From: Centrapalus pauciflorus
Taxonomy: Eukaryota > Streptophyta > Magnoliopsida > Asterales > Asteraceae
Reading direction: 5' to 3'
NCBI GenBank assembly: GCA_020465985.1
Contig: JAANYP010004442.1
Span: forward strand, 555,821-619,820
Length of the DNA stretch: 64,000 nucleotides
In this document: in pieces, positions 23,075-35,754 of the stretch
How positions within the stretch are numbered: position 1 is the stretch's first letter
How the letters are laid out: the number at the start of each line of letters is the position of its first letter
The notes under the pieces: generated by a model
Seen by the model: only the letters and a program-made list of their open reading frames with translations
Told to the model about the DNA's origin: nothing
Databases searched by the model: none
Translations under genes and position numbers: made by a program

Positions 23075-23355
23075 GGAAAAATTACCAAGAAAGATAATAT
23101 AAAATTCAAAAATTATCAATAAAGGTAATGTAAAATTTTTTAGGCAAAAAAAGATAACATAAAATTTAAATTTGACAAAAAATGGTATTGATGACGAATT
23201 AAGAAGGTAAATTTTTAATTCTATGCTCCCTTTTAATTTCATGGTCTTTCTCGGCCAAAATAGAATTTTATATTACATTTCTTGATAAAAGAATTTTTAC
23301 AATACATTTATTGTCAAATTTTGTATTTTATATTACATTTCTTGGTAATTTTCCC
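23075..23355. mobile_element. MITE with GGAAAATTACCAAG ends
   Basis: The left end GGAAAAATTACCAAGAAA pairs with the right end TTTCTTGGTAATTTTCCC. Internal ATATAAAATTC and AATTTTATATTA words are also inverted. About 280 bp, non-coding. Confidence 0.7.
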
Positions 23356-23628
23356 GTATAAATTTATATTATTAGTGTGTTTTTCTTATCTATGTAATTA
23401 TTTAAATTATTTATTTTAAAATGTTACACTCTTGTTTGTATTTGTATATAAGTTATAAAAAAATATAGATTTGTATATAAGTTATTTATTGCTATATGGG
23501 ATAATTAAAAGTTGGATAGTGTAAGATATTAAACGGTATTTTTAAAAGTAATTTAACAGGTATTATTTTAATTTGTTATAAATTCAACCTATTTATAAAA
23601 CTACTTTTAAGTAGTTTCTCGTTTATGA

Positions 23629-23662
<34 letters not shown>

Positions 23663-24258
23663 CTAACAGACAGAGTGTCATCCTTACAGCTTGAGCTTTT
23701 AAAAAATCACATGCTCAAGTTTCCATATGGCCCTATAAGCTCCACGCCCAATTATACCCAAATCTCTTTTATGGTCCGGAAGATAAAATCAAAAAAACTA
23801 AAGTAAAAGAGCTTATATTTGGCTTCATTCTCAGTTCTAGAGTTTTCATTAATGATTTTCAATTCAGTTTCAATTCTAGAGATTTTCAAAACAACTAAGT
23901 TTTGGTTGTTTAGAATTAGATTCTAGAACTAAACGTTAAATATTTGCGTTTTATTTTATTTGTAGTTTAGATTATAAGAACACGATTTTTAACATTCTAT
24001 TTTGTTCATGATCAAGTTTGAAACCAAACATGTTTCAATTTGCATTATTTTATATTTTTCATATTCAACTATGTAGACGATAACCCATGTAAAAAAACAA
24101 ATTTTTAACAAAACATCCATTTAATTCAGGTTCAAATGAAATATTTATGATCAACATTTTACTCGTTTGTATTCGCTCAAAGCGCTACACTAATGCTTAG
24201 TTGTTGCTAAATAAGGTCTTAAGAAACAAAATTTCATCTATTGCAACCAACCTGAGCA
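23356..24258. other. Downstream flank of the WD40 gene, with a poly(A) tract
   Basis: A pure A-run of about 28 lies at 23632-23659, possibly a retroposon tail. The part nearest 24258 should contain the gene's 3' UTR, but no poly(A) signal could be fixed. No other gene. Confidence 0.45.
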
Positions 24259-27200
24259 TTATTTTTCTTTCCCCTCGACTATATCGGCTACAAAGATGCT
24301 GCCTGAATCACACCAACCCCCCAAGACATCCTTGTTCCGGCACTGCAGTATAGATCATAAAAAATCGTCAACCTACTAAACAAGAAACCGGCATATTAAG
24401 ATTCATACATTTTGAATTTGATCTTTCGTTGATACAGAGGAAGGTGCTAACTTTCTGAAGCAAAGTTACTAAATTCCATGATTTCATCTTGGTATTTGTC
24501 GAATCAACTTAAATGAAAAAAGCAAGAACGTCTCAAAGGGGTGTGCAGGATGGACAACTGTACAGGGCCTTGAAATTACAAAGAGAATATTTGACTATGT
24601 AATTAGAACCTGGTTAAAAAGTGACACTTATAAACTTACTCAAAATTTCAATCATTTTCTATATGGACCAAAATATCATATATTGTGAGCATTAATTTCT
24701 TATCAATATTAGTTGCTTCAAACTAATTATATATCATTAAAAGTATTATGAAATACAATATGAATGCATAATATTTTGTCTTCATGAAATCTACCTTACC
24801 TATTAAATTTTATTCTCAATATGACCAATACACTATTTAATATATTTGTATTTAAAGGTCTCCTTTCACGAGGCCTTCGGAATCGATGAGACAGATATGG
24901 TACAAAGGAAAAGTATATGTAAGCAGGTTATAAAACGTGAGAATTGTGTGGTTCGGTATAATAATGACCTACAACCACATCCACACTCACCCTCCTTGGA
25001 GACACCGAGTGTCCAAGGCATCCTCCAGGACCCAGACACCATAGCAGCAACAAATCAAACTCCTTAACCTAACACTACTTAGGTTACTATGTTCTATTGT
25101 TCTTTCTGTACGCTTCAAGCCATTTTACTTCAAAATCCATTCCATTTAGGTGATTAAGTATTGATAAAAGTGGGATAATTATGGGAGTATTGAAAAAAGA
25201 CATAGCAACTCAAGTGGAACAAATTGAAAAATATATTGCTATATTATGACATTAATTCTATAAACAAATGGGAGCGTTCATTGCTATTATATGAAAAATT
25301 GGACAGTACCTTACTAAACCCAAGCCAATTTGAATCTCCTCTAAATGAAAATGCTTTCTTGTTTTCTTTCCACTGTCCACAAAAGACCTGCGAAGTCAAT
25401 AACATCAGCTTAATTGAAAGAAAAAAAACAACAACGTTGAACCAAGGATCTTTAGTTTTGTGAAGGTTCAGGAGGTGCGACTTGAATCCATGACCTAGTT
25501 CACAAAAAGAGAATTGTTAGAGATAACAAAAACTTGGAAATTACGATATTACCTCATAATCAACTCCTTGGATGTAGGCATAATCAGGGTCAACTGACGA
25601 GAAAAATAATCCCGTTATCTGGAAAAAAAAAACCTTTCATTACTGTCTAAGAAGAACCAGCTTTTGCCAATTGCATCATAAAGTTTCCAAGTTTGTATGT
25701 AGTCTTGTACAAAGAAAACATTGCATATGGGACATTATGGAGGGCGTTATAGATTACATGGTTATAAAGTGAAAGTACATTAAAGTATAAAAAGCACAGA
25801 CGTCTGATGAGACTAGCATGAAAAGAGAGCATCAGGATAAAGTTTTAGATTGAATTTCGTCTTACTGGTAGCAGCTTATGGATCTCTTCTGTTTACAACC
25901 AATTATTTAAACTACGATTGTATGAATTAATACAGTAAACTGCTTTCAATGATAACGCAAATGATAAGAATAGATAAATAGAACTAATTATGTTCAAACG
26001 AACCTCATATTTCGAACAGTTCACCCATCTTGCTATGGCTGACCATCTACACCAAAGAGTTAATTCATCAGCATTGCATTAATTAGAAATTACAGAAGTA
26101 CAGAACACCATGCAACATTAGTTAGCAACAAGTGGAAAGGATCAAGATCTTATTAAGTCGTTTGCAGGGCTTAAGTTAACACACTCCCTTCATTTCTAGT
26201 AAAGGTGTAATTGAGTCAAGCCAAGTCCCAAGCAACTTGATAGAGAGTTGAAGGATATGTGAAATCGACTTGATTTAAGTTAAACTCGAGCAATGAGCAG
26301 GCTCTAAAGTGAAGCTAAAGTAACAAAATACTGGACCTATGAAATTGAGCCGCATCGATTATATTTTGAAGGTATCCATAGAGATTGATCAAGCTCAAGC
26401 TCAAGTTTTGAGCTTCAACTTTTAATGTCAAGTTGATCTCGAGCTTTTTAACATCATATCGACTCCACCTGGTTTGATCACATCCCTAGTTCCGATAAAA
26501 GAGGTAAATTGTCCTTTCTAGTCCACTCCAGAAAAGGAGGCACTAATTATTTTTGGAGTATAAAGTGCTATGATCTTCTGATTTACTATTAAAAAGGCCA
26601 AGCTAATTAAATCAATAGATTTTAATATAAAAATCATGATTTTGCAAGGACATTCTTTCAATGGTGCAGATTAAGTACAACTTATAAGCTTCACCACTTG
26701 GATATATGGCATCATAAAAAAAGGGAAATGTGTGCAAAAAAAACTTCAAGTTGAATTATTTTTGTGATTAAATTTAAAAGCCTCAACCATTTTTCATTGC
26801 ACAAAAAACTCCCCAACTGATTAAAACTTACGAGAATGAGGTTTTTCCATTAAAAAATGACTTGCAAACTGATGAACCGGTTGCAATCTGCTAACCAACC
26901 CTTCTTCTCTTAAGAACCTTCTCTCCAGCAAACTCACTTGTTTGTGTTTTATGATTCAAATCCACATTTCTTGTTGATTTTTTGTTCAAATCTGTGTTTT
27001 CTTGTTGGAATATACTATTTCGACAACATTCTGATGGTCACTGGTGATTTGTCGATGGTGGCATGTGACTTTCAACCGGGTACAATCGGTAATATCTCAT
27101 TTCCATGAAATTTTACCAGTTGGAGGATGTTTGTGCAATGAAAAATGGTTGGGGGTTTGATCATAAGAATGGTCCAACTTAAGGGTTTTTTGCACAAATG

Positions 27201-30200
27201 TCCCTAAAAAAATCATTTGAAGTCATAAGGACAACTTTATGAAAATCTATAAGGGTTGTTGTCAGAAAAACTTTATAATACTTTCCCTAATTTCATAGTT
27301 AAGTCCTTAAACCTTTTTTGGACGTAGAAATGTCTATAAACTATCATTTGAATGTACAGAAGTCCTTAAATTAAGGCTTGTCAGGAAAACTTATTGAACA
27401 TTCCCCATTTTTGCATATGGACTTCTCTATGTCCAAACAAATGAACAATAGTTTAGAGACTATTCTGTCTAAAAAAGACGTTAGGGATTTAATTGCTGAT
27501 ATAGAAGTACAGTGAGTTTTTCTAATTAGTAGTAATAGCCCATTTTAGACATAATAGTTATCTTTTGGTCTTTTTATATATCATTCCCTATCTCTTCAAT
27601 ACGACCTGCGAGGATCATAGACAGTCATTGTACGATCTGCACCTCCGACTGCAATATTACCACTTGAGGAGTTGCAGAGTGCATAGAAAATATCTCCAAC
27701 GGAACCACAAATTCGATGCACACAACCACCATTTTCTTTTATTCTCAGGTCCCATATCGACAGCTGCAGGAATTTGAAAAAATCAAATTTACAAAACAAG
27801 TGACACGACATAAAGAGAGAAACTTGTTTTGTTCTATAACAGATATATATACACAAGGTAAGGTAAGGAAGCACCCTATTAAGTGGGCATATGTGTGTGC
27901 TTGGTTTAAAAAGGCGCGAGGCGCACCGATGCGAAAAGTGTTCTGGAGCCCGAGGCGCGATGCGCAAGGCGAGGCGCACGCATCACGTACGCGAGGCGCC
28001 TTAGTGTAAAACACTTCTAAAATTATTTTAGTATCACATTTCATACAAACAAACACATTAAAACTATATTTAACCACTAAAATTCCAAAAAACCTAACAT
28101 ATGTTGTGTAAAAGTAGTCTCCTAGTTGCTGATCCACTCACTAAAATCCATAATTGTGTCAAATTAGTCACGTTGTACAGGAAGCGGCCAGGGCGTCGCC
28201 TCTCGCTTCCATGTGTTGCCACATGATGCGATCGCCTCCATGCGCCTTCTGTCGTCGCATCGCCTCAAAGCCAGGATGCGACAGCACCATCGCCTGGCTG
28301 CGCCCATCGCCCAGGCGCGCCTGATGCGCGCTTTTTTAAACCAAGTGTGTGTGTATACATATGTTAATCGGCAAACGTAAATCCTGTTTAAATTCTAGGG
28401 AGGAACTTATTTTAAAAAAATAGAACCTTCCTTTTTGAATTATAGGGATAAATTAAAAGAAAATAGGTTTGGCAACCATCAGACTTACCACTTTTTATCT
28501 AGACTTAAGGACATAGAATAACAATGTCACACATTTTATTGTACTCTTTTTATACACACTTGATCACTACACTTACAAAATCTGCATTATTCTAGTATTC
28601 TTGTCACTCATGGAAAAATAGACAGTTGTACCCTCATTTTAAATTAAAATGACTAGAAAATCCAACCGAGGATCGTTCCTGTGAGCATGAGTGCTTTCAA
28701 ACTATACTAACGTACTATCACATTTTTTAAATATAATTTCTTGGTATTATGGTCTTCTTTCCCAAACTCAAATTAAAAGTATTTTATAAGTTGGGGTCAA
28801 TTTCATATATACTCAAAACTTGCAATATCGCAGTGATAGCCTCACAGATCTAAAATGGCAAAGGTTTAACATCCCGATTTATTTCAAGTTCCTTTCTATC
28901 TGTTCATTGGAAACTGTGTTCTCTGCTTCCACCAGCAACAATTGATTATAATTTATAAATTAATACTAAAACACCTGATCACCTAGATGGGCACACACGC
29001 ACACAAAAAGTACCTGGCAGCCTTCTGTAACGGCCAATATTGAACTTTCACTTCCACCGTATAAGTTCTGGACGAAGTTCACTGCAGTAGGGTACCACAA
29101 TCTGCAATGACATGCAGCATTAGCCAACACTCCTAGCACTTTCCTTTTTCTTTTTATTCAGGTCGCAAACTGAGTCGAGTTGATATAGTGCATAAGCTCA
29201 AGCCAAGTTTGGATATTTTCTAGTCGGTCATGAGTAGCTCGTGAGTTAGCTTGACTTGGTTACATCCTTATGTGTGCTTATAACTTTGATTATGGTCAAC
29301 AAATCTTCTTTATTTACTATGTCCTTAAGATTAACTTGAGTGGTGGTTCTGACAATTGTCATCATTTTTCTTTATTTAGTATCTCTAGACTATATTTAGT
29401 GTTTAAAAAGGTTTAACAGCTGAAAATATAGCATTTGGTATCTCTTTCACAGAAAATACATCACACTTAATCCTAACTTGATCGCTGTATCTGATAAAGC
29501 TTGACCACAAGACAAATTTATACGTGACACACATAATAACACAAATGAAGAAATAGGTATCAAAAGAATAATAAGCAACATAAATCATTTAATAATTGAG
29601 CAACACAAGCAAATCAATTAGACATTAATAAAAAGTACTCACGTACGAAAAGTTCGAAGATGAAGATCTTGGTCATATACATCGATAGTTTTGCCAAAAC
29701 TATGTGCCACAGCAGTCTGAAACATTAAATGACGTTGATCAGATATGCATGTGTATGTATGAAGGATGACTATGAGGGTCAAAGCTAGCATCATGTGTCT
29801 ACAGCAAGGTCAATTCCTAATAACTTGTAACGGAATGTGGTCTCTGTTCTTGTCTTGATTAAATACAACACTTGAAAAGTAAGCATATGGATTTTATGAC
29901 ATTGTTCATCTACGGCATTAATGGTTAAGGTTTTTTACGCTATTACAATATTGAGCAGAAATTTCTCTCCAAAAAGTAGCTCGGGAACACAGAAACACTG
30001 AATATATTGTTTAGACATTCATCCCATATTTGGGAAGATATTTCAAAGTACGTCGATATGTACCCTCATGTTATTGTTCAATAGGTATATGACTAGCCTA
30101 GATGTGGTCAACGCCAAGGCACTAGTTCATCTAAGCATTCCATGTGTGAGTCTTTAGTAAAATAATAATAATATAACATTAAGAAAAATAGTAATACAGC

Positions 30201-31937
30201 AAAATAGATATATACATAGATATAGATATACATTAAGTCCGTGAAATTTAAAATTGCTTTAAGCAATCTAATATGTACCGTTGACCATTGATTTGGACTA
30301 AAGCAAAGCCCTGCCCATCCACTTTCTCCAACTCCAAAATCCCGAGGTGACACAGAAAATGTAAGCCGTTCAACATCTGAAATTTATTAAGAACGTCTAT
30401 AACGAGGAAGTTTTAACAAAAAGATAATTTTCTTTGACCTTGAATGTTCTGGAAAATTGAAATGAGTAGCTGATTGTACATTTGATTATTGACTTCACAA
30501 TTAAGAAGACCAGTAATTAATATGGTCACAACAGATCAAATCATCATCATCAATAAAGCAGCTTTAAGGATCGCAAATGCATCAGACGTTAATCACTTCA
30601 CATGTTTACTTCAAATAAAGAAATGTACAAATGCATACTAGCATAAAATGTATTGGACTGCAATACAGTTAAAGAATATCTAACAATACAAACAATAAAT
30701 CATTGGATGGAAGATAAAGAGGCATCCAGTGACTAGATGCAATTGAACAGTAAAACTTATCTCGAGATTTAAATAAAAATTAATCAAGCCAAAAGCGTGA
30801 TAATATAAAAGAGAACAACAAAAGGTCTAAAAATGGTACCTTTACCACCCGTATCCAATCTGGAAACTATAAGATGCCCATAGGAGTCAACACTTCCTAA
30901 TATAATCCCGTCAATGTCTGCAAAATGTGAGATCACAGAATTTGAAATTTTGACCACACAACAAACAAAATTATGCTCCCTGCCCTATTAGGATATTAGT
31001 TATCAACTTGTCATGCTTTGACTTCCAAGTCAGCCAAACTATTCCCATTTTCAACTTTAATATGAATGTATAGCTTTCAGAGAAAATCACTAAATATATT
31101 GTAAGAAGTCACCCTGTATTTACAGTCAATCATATTAAATTAACTATTTTGAAAAAACAATGCTGCACAGGCCACAGGATACTGAAATAATAGAAGTATG
31201 AAATATAAGACATGGAGACAAGCTTGCATAAGTCAAAATGGTTCTTCCATGAAAAATATCTCAGAAACTCGTATAAATTAATGGTGACAGGGCACATACT
31301 CTCAGTTTCATTCAATGCTATTGTCTGGATTTCTGAGCGATGAGGGCAGCGACTCACTATGGCAGATTCCACAACCTTCAAAATATTAAGGTTTCATACA
31401 TTAATGTAAAAATTTCAAGGGAACACCAATTTAAGAGTGGGGTTGAGGCAGCATGGAGCACGATTGGTACTTCAGTAACAATAAGAGATTAAAATCATAT
31501 CAAACCTTACCTGAGTCTGTTCGGGTATAAGGAGGCTATCCTTTCCTCTATCAACTAAAGAATCTTTCAAAGAAACCTTTTAAGAAACAAACCGAAAACA
31601 AGGTTATAGTGAATTGGCCCCGAAATAAACTGACATTTGCTAAATTAACAAACATGGTGCATGAAGTTGCTAATCAAGGCATGGTTGCATGCACAATTAC
31701 AAACGCCGATGAGTTTTGAAGCTCTGTGACATAACTAAACGAGGAAACTGATAATGATAATACTATGGACAGAATTAAGAAGGAATGAACTGAGAAGACA
31801 AAGAAATATTTCAGTACTAGAATTATAAGAAGGTTCAATTACAGAGGAGAACCAGCAGAACGGGAACCCCCTGCCCAAGCTAAAGAGCCGAATTCAATAA
31901 CAGAAATAATCACACCCCCATCACTAAAATCTCTGAA

Positions 31938-31997
<60 letters not shown>

Positions 31998-34900
31998 GGT
32001 ATTCAGGCATAACGACCTTCTCCATTGTGGTCCTACACGTGTCCCTTCTTAGATCGCTTTCTATGGTATACTATCCAAGGCCTAGGCCCATTGGGCTCAT
32101 TCAATAATGGATCAGTAGCAACTTCCGTATCAGAAACCTGTTTGAGTTTATATTTAACCTCTTAAAAGCTTCTAAGACAACAGTTAAATATTAAAGACAA
32201 AACAACATGACATACAAGATATCGTTTTCTGAGAACGATAATCTTGTTGGTCACAAAAGCATAATAGACCCAAAAATTAAACAATGTCTGAGTTCAATGA
32301 AATGATAGGAAGCCTTATGTATTCCTTCAGTTACATAAAAAGGGATGCAACTTGACTTTTAAGTGCTTTTATATCCACAATTCATAGGCTACACACCAAT
32401 GTAGTTCACTTTCTAATATTCAGTAAAAATGTATAACGGTATGACCGAAATTGGAAAAGTGTACTCGAATAACCAAAGGACTTGTATCATTTTTCAAACA
32501 TCAAGTTGAGTCACAATAAAGAGTTTATTAATTTGATCCACAAACAATATAAACTTTATATAAAAAATGAACCAATAAGTTACTCCATCAGTTCCAAAGA
32601 GTTGATGTTTGAGTTTTGAAGGTCAAATGTGATACTTATTATCTTCTATATTGATAAGATGATAAGAATAGCTTTAAAGGCTGTTTGTTTGCTTTTATCA
32701 TTGTGTTGTCTACATATAGAAGGTTGTCTACATTAAGCAGATTGTCTAGAGTAAGGACTGAATAAAAACTGTTGTTTGTTTATTTTGTTGAATAAACAAT
32801 CTGAATAATATAATATGGCAATTATAACTTTCATTACAATTGTGTCAAGTTTATTTAAGCATATGAAAATAAAAATTAATGTAAACATCGACGTAAAATG
32901 CAATTAGTATTTTTTGAGCAACAAATTCCATATCAACATTTGTTCACACTTCAGGTAACTCACCTTCCTCTAGAAAATCTCCAATCACCTTTTATCCTTT
33001 AACGCCTTCTAGCTTCTTCTCTTCACTTTTTATTCCCATAAAGAAAACAAAAATCAATATTCTAAAACTATCCCAAAAATAATATCCAAAAGTTACTCAA
33101 AATTAATATTAATGTTATTAAAGGCCTGCGCCTCTGCGACTAAGTCCCTCACGCCAGGCTATTTCAGGCTTGGCGCCTTTAAGATGTTCAGGAGCGCTTT
33201 GTATAACTAGTCCTAGGCGAGTTAGGCGAGAGTCGAGGGCCTTGTTTCATAAACATCTATTAGGATTTTAAGACATAAAACATAGTTTGCATGGTCAATT
33301 ATACCCCAGAAAACATCAAAGGTTTCCTATTAGAAGGTTGACTTCGATCTTCTGATTTGCCTTAACGCAATCTTTTGAAACATTTTAGTTTGTTTGCCAC
33401 TGCTAATAATTACGGACTGAGGTAGTGTATTTGATATTATATCTATAATTCTACACAATATGCTTTTATTTTGTCTTTATGGTAACATTGGCATGTAAAG
33501 TATTTTCTAAATTTTAGTTGGTTCACTTCGCTCGGGCCCTCGCCTTTTTGCGCCTCTCGACTTAGTCCCTAATCAAGGCATGTCGCCTCGAGTGCGACTT
33601 TCGCTTTTAATAACATTGATTAATATCCCAGAACAAAAATCAATCTCGATCACAAGAAAAGTAGAAAACAAAAATCAATATCCGATAATTATCCATAAAA
33701 ATCATAGCAATCCTTGATGTCAAGAACTGAAGAAGCAATCAAGGGTTGGCAAGGACTTTGAAGAAGCAATCGGTGGTTGCAACATAGTGATGCAAGAAGC
33801 AATTGAGGGTTACAAGAAGAAAAAAACAACCGAAAATCAATATACCAAAATAACACAGCTTTTGAACTCCAAAGAAGTGATTGAGCTTGTTGCAGCACAA
33901 CAATGGCAATAAGAAGCAATCAAGGGTTGCAGTGGGCAGTGGCAAGGGGACGAAATAAATAGTTACATTAAACTAGAAGGCACTAAAGTAGTAAATTCTT
34001 ATATCTAGAAAAACTATTGACCTCCATCTTAATTTCAAGAATGCAAAACATGCTAGTTTGAATTTTTCTTTATCAAAAGTAGACTTACTCACTTACATTT
34101 GTTGTAAGGGTGTCTACACTTAATCCCTAAAAAACATTAAACTAATAAAATGATTATTCATACTCCTGCATCTTATGTGTGTATTCTAATCTCTTCTTTC
34201 CTAGGAAATGACCAACTATATTGTTGGTCTTCAAGACCATTTTTAAACGTCACCATGTACCATTACCAATCTAGCATTCCCCATTATTTTTGTATTATTA
34301 GGACTTTTGACACAGAATTTCTACTCTCTATTTTCTTGGTAACAAAAACTACTTTGTTCATGGTACCTGCAGTTACAAAACATCTTTAATCATCTATGCT
34401 AATAATAGTCATAGAAGCTTCATGTTTTGCTATTTCTTCTCATTCAATATCCTAACGACTTAATTTTAGTTTTTTTTTTTTTTTTGATATTATGTTGGAG
34501 ACAATATTTATACACAAGTAAAGAAGATTGTTGCCTTTTTGGTTTTAGGACAAGAACATGAAATTCTAAACCCTGTGGATAAAATTATCAGTTTGTTAGA
34601 TTATAGCCTGAACTAGAATGCAAGTACAAGAGTTGTATATGTTGGCTTTCATGTCATGGCTGGATCCAAATAGTGGGTGCCAACTGCCAAACCATACCCA
34701 AAGGCCAAAGCCTTGGCGGTGAAATGGTGGTTATTTCAAGCATTAATTTTCATATATACAAGTCACAATTTCTGCATTGTTGACACAGAAGAAAAATCTA
34801 TACAAAAAGAACATGTTAGATGCATGCATGAATTTGTACTATCAAAGAAAATGATCTGCATATATGTATATGTAGCAAATGATTGGGTTTGTGCAAAATA

Positions 34901-35560
34901 GAAAAGCTTATGTATGTGCCGTAATGAACTTCGAAGCTATACATTCATAGAGGGGCAAAACCATCTGATATTCTAGAGACTAGAGTTCATTGTAACATAG
35001 GCCTTGAATGAAAGAAGATTTTTTTATATGTGATTAAAGTTTATCAAGGATTCAACTAAGCCTATCAATGTTTAATTTCACTTATATAATATAATTAATC
35101 CAAACAGGAATAATTTAATACCCAGCCCTAATATTATACATATACCCAATGCCAACTTCAAGTATAATATAACCAAACTGGAGAGAGAAAGAGGGGAAGA
35201 CAGAGAACCAGAATTTTATAGACATGGCAACCGGAAGCGATATAAATCCAGCACGAAGTTCCATCGTCACTAACCTGAGCATAATACATAAAATTTAGCA
35301 CAAAATCATCTTCAGAGTGTTGGAACTTTCAATTGCTATACCGAATAAAAAATGCATGAAATTACACACCAGAAAAGAAAGAAAAAAACTCATTTGATTC
35401 GCAATAGACGTAAGAAGTAAACGTAAAGGAGAAAAATGGAAGTGAAATAATAAAAAAATACATGAAGTGAGAGACGATTGGATTGTAGATTGGCAGGAGA
35501 TGGGTGCTGTATAAGAGTCGATGGCACCACTGCTTTCTTCAGACTTTGAGCCTCCAACAT
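24259..35560 (-). CDS. WD40-repeat (transducin-like) protein, 13 exons, 357 residues
   Basis: Hand-assembled coding exons from the 5' end: 35462-35560, 35209-35274, 31511-31576, 31300-31375, 30840-30917, 30279-30376, 29643-29716, 29014-29101, 27606-27763, 26004-26046, 25553-25618, 25310-25387, 24259-24342. All 12 introns are GT-AG; the 1074 coding bases keep one frame to TAA. The first in-frame ATG after an upstream stop is at 35560. Repeat-like signatures include GSVDSYGHLIVSRLD (about 112-126), ILAVTEGCQLSIWDLR (about 207-222) and IAVGGADRTMTVYDPRR (about 252-268). The C-terminus is GGWCDSGSIFVADIVEG. It resembles a conserved single-copy plant WD40 family, from memory near Arabidopsis AT1G65030, unconfirmed. 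WD40 propellers are protein-docking scaffolds; the specific role is unknown. Introns 2, 8 and 9 (3632, 1250 and 1559 bp) are swollen by repeats. No lesion seen. Confidence 0.9.
26723..27204. mobile_element. MITE in intron 9, with perfect 8-bp target duplication
   Basis: The flanks are TAAAAAAA at 26715-26722 and again at 27205-27212. The ends are GGGAAATGTGTGCAAAAAA and, inverted, TTTTTTGCACAAATGTCCC. Arms of about 75 bp include CAACCATTTTTCATTGCAC and its inverse. The duplicated octamer is low-complexity, so it is weaker evidence than its length suggests. A truncated relative forms the first 69 bases of the window. Confidence 0.75.
27298..27505. repeat. Imperfect inverted repeat in intron 9
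   Basis: CTTAAACCTTTTTTGGACG on the left and AAAAAAGACGTTAGGGATTTA on the right, together with ATAAACTATCATTTG and CAAATGAACAATAGTTTA, form an imperfect hairpin. Probably a decayed MITE. Confidence 0.5.
27900..28345. mobile_element. GC-rich MITE in intron 8, hAT-like, perfect TIR and 8-bp duplication
   Basis: The ends are CTTGGTTTAAAAA and TTTTTTAAACCAAG. The flanks are TGTGTGTG at 27892-27899 and 28346-28353. The subterminal regions are dense in GGCGCG, GAGGCGC and CATCGCC words, strikingly GC-rich and CpG-rich against an AT-rich intron. The middle (about 28005-28170) is AT-rich. Non-coding. The octamer is itself a simple repeat, so slippage is an alternative for the duplication. Confidence 0.8.
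31941..31993. repeat. (CT)n microsatellite in intron 2, 53 bp
   Basis: Uninterrupted CT dinucleotide run within intron 2 of the WD40 gene. Confidence 0.97.
33110..33618. mobile_element. GC-word MITE in intron 2, with 8-bp target duplication
   Basis: The ends are TAATGTTATTAAAGGC and CGCTTTTAATAACATTG. The flanks are ATTAATAT at 33102-33109 and 33619-33626. The subterminal zones carry CGACTAAGTCCCT / CGACTTAGTCCCT, GGCGCC and TAGGCGAG words. It resembles the intron 8 element in composition but has different ends. Non-coding. Confidence 0.75.
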
Positions 35561-35687
35561 CGGTTTCTTACTGGCCGGCAAACCAACCGGAAGAAGGCGG
35601 CTGCAAAATTATTCCCTCTGAACCTTTGAGCCTCAATTTGGCTACCAAAAAGCTCTCGTTTGTAACTTGACCACTAGTCTTACCTTG

Positions 35688-35695
35688 TTTTTATA
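35688..35695 (-). promoter_or_regulatory. TATA box of the WD40 gene
   Basis: The minus strand reads ACTATAAAAACA here, about 130 bp before the ATG at 35560. That spacing would give a leader of about 100 nt with a start near 35660. The call is inferred from motif and spacing only. Confidence 0.55.
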
Positions 35696-35754
35696 GTCAA
35701 GCCCCACTCCTATGGGTTGTTTATATGATTTATAACATTATTTTTTTATAAATA

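Noticed and set aside
24846..25463. Plus-strand frames within introns 11-12 of the WD40 gene
   Set aside because: They overlap the minus-strand exon at 25310-25387 or intron sequence and show no family resemblance.
27596..28137. Open frames extending past WD40 exon 9 and across intron 8
   Set aside because: The WD40 part ends at clean splice sites at 27606 and 27763. The extensions run into the GC-rich MITE and carry no conserved sequence.
35579..35581. An upstream in-frame TTG as the WD40 start
   Set aside because: Plant nuclear genes rarely use TTG, and an in-frame ATG at 35560 follows within seven codons and fits the family's N-terminus better.
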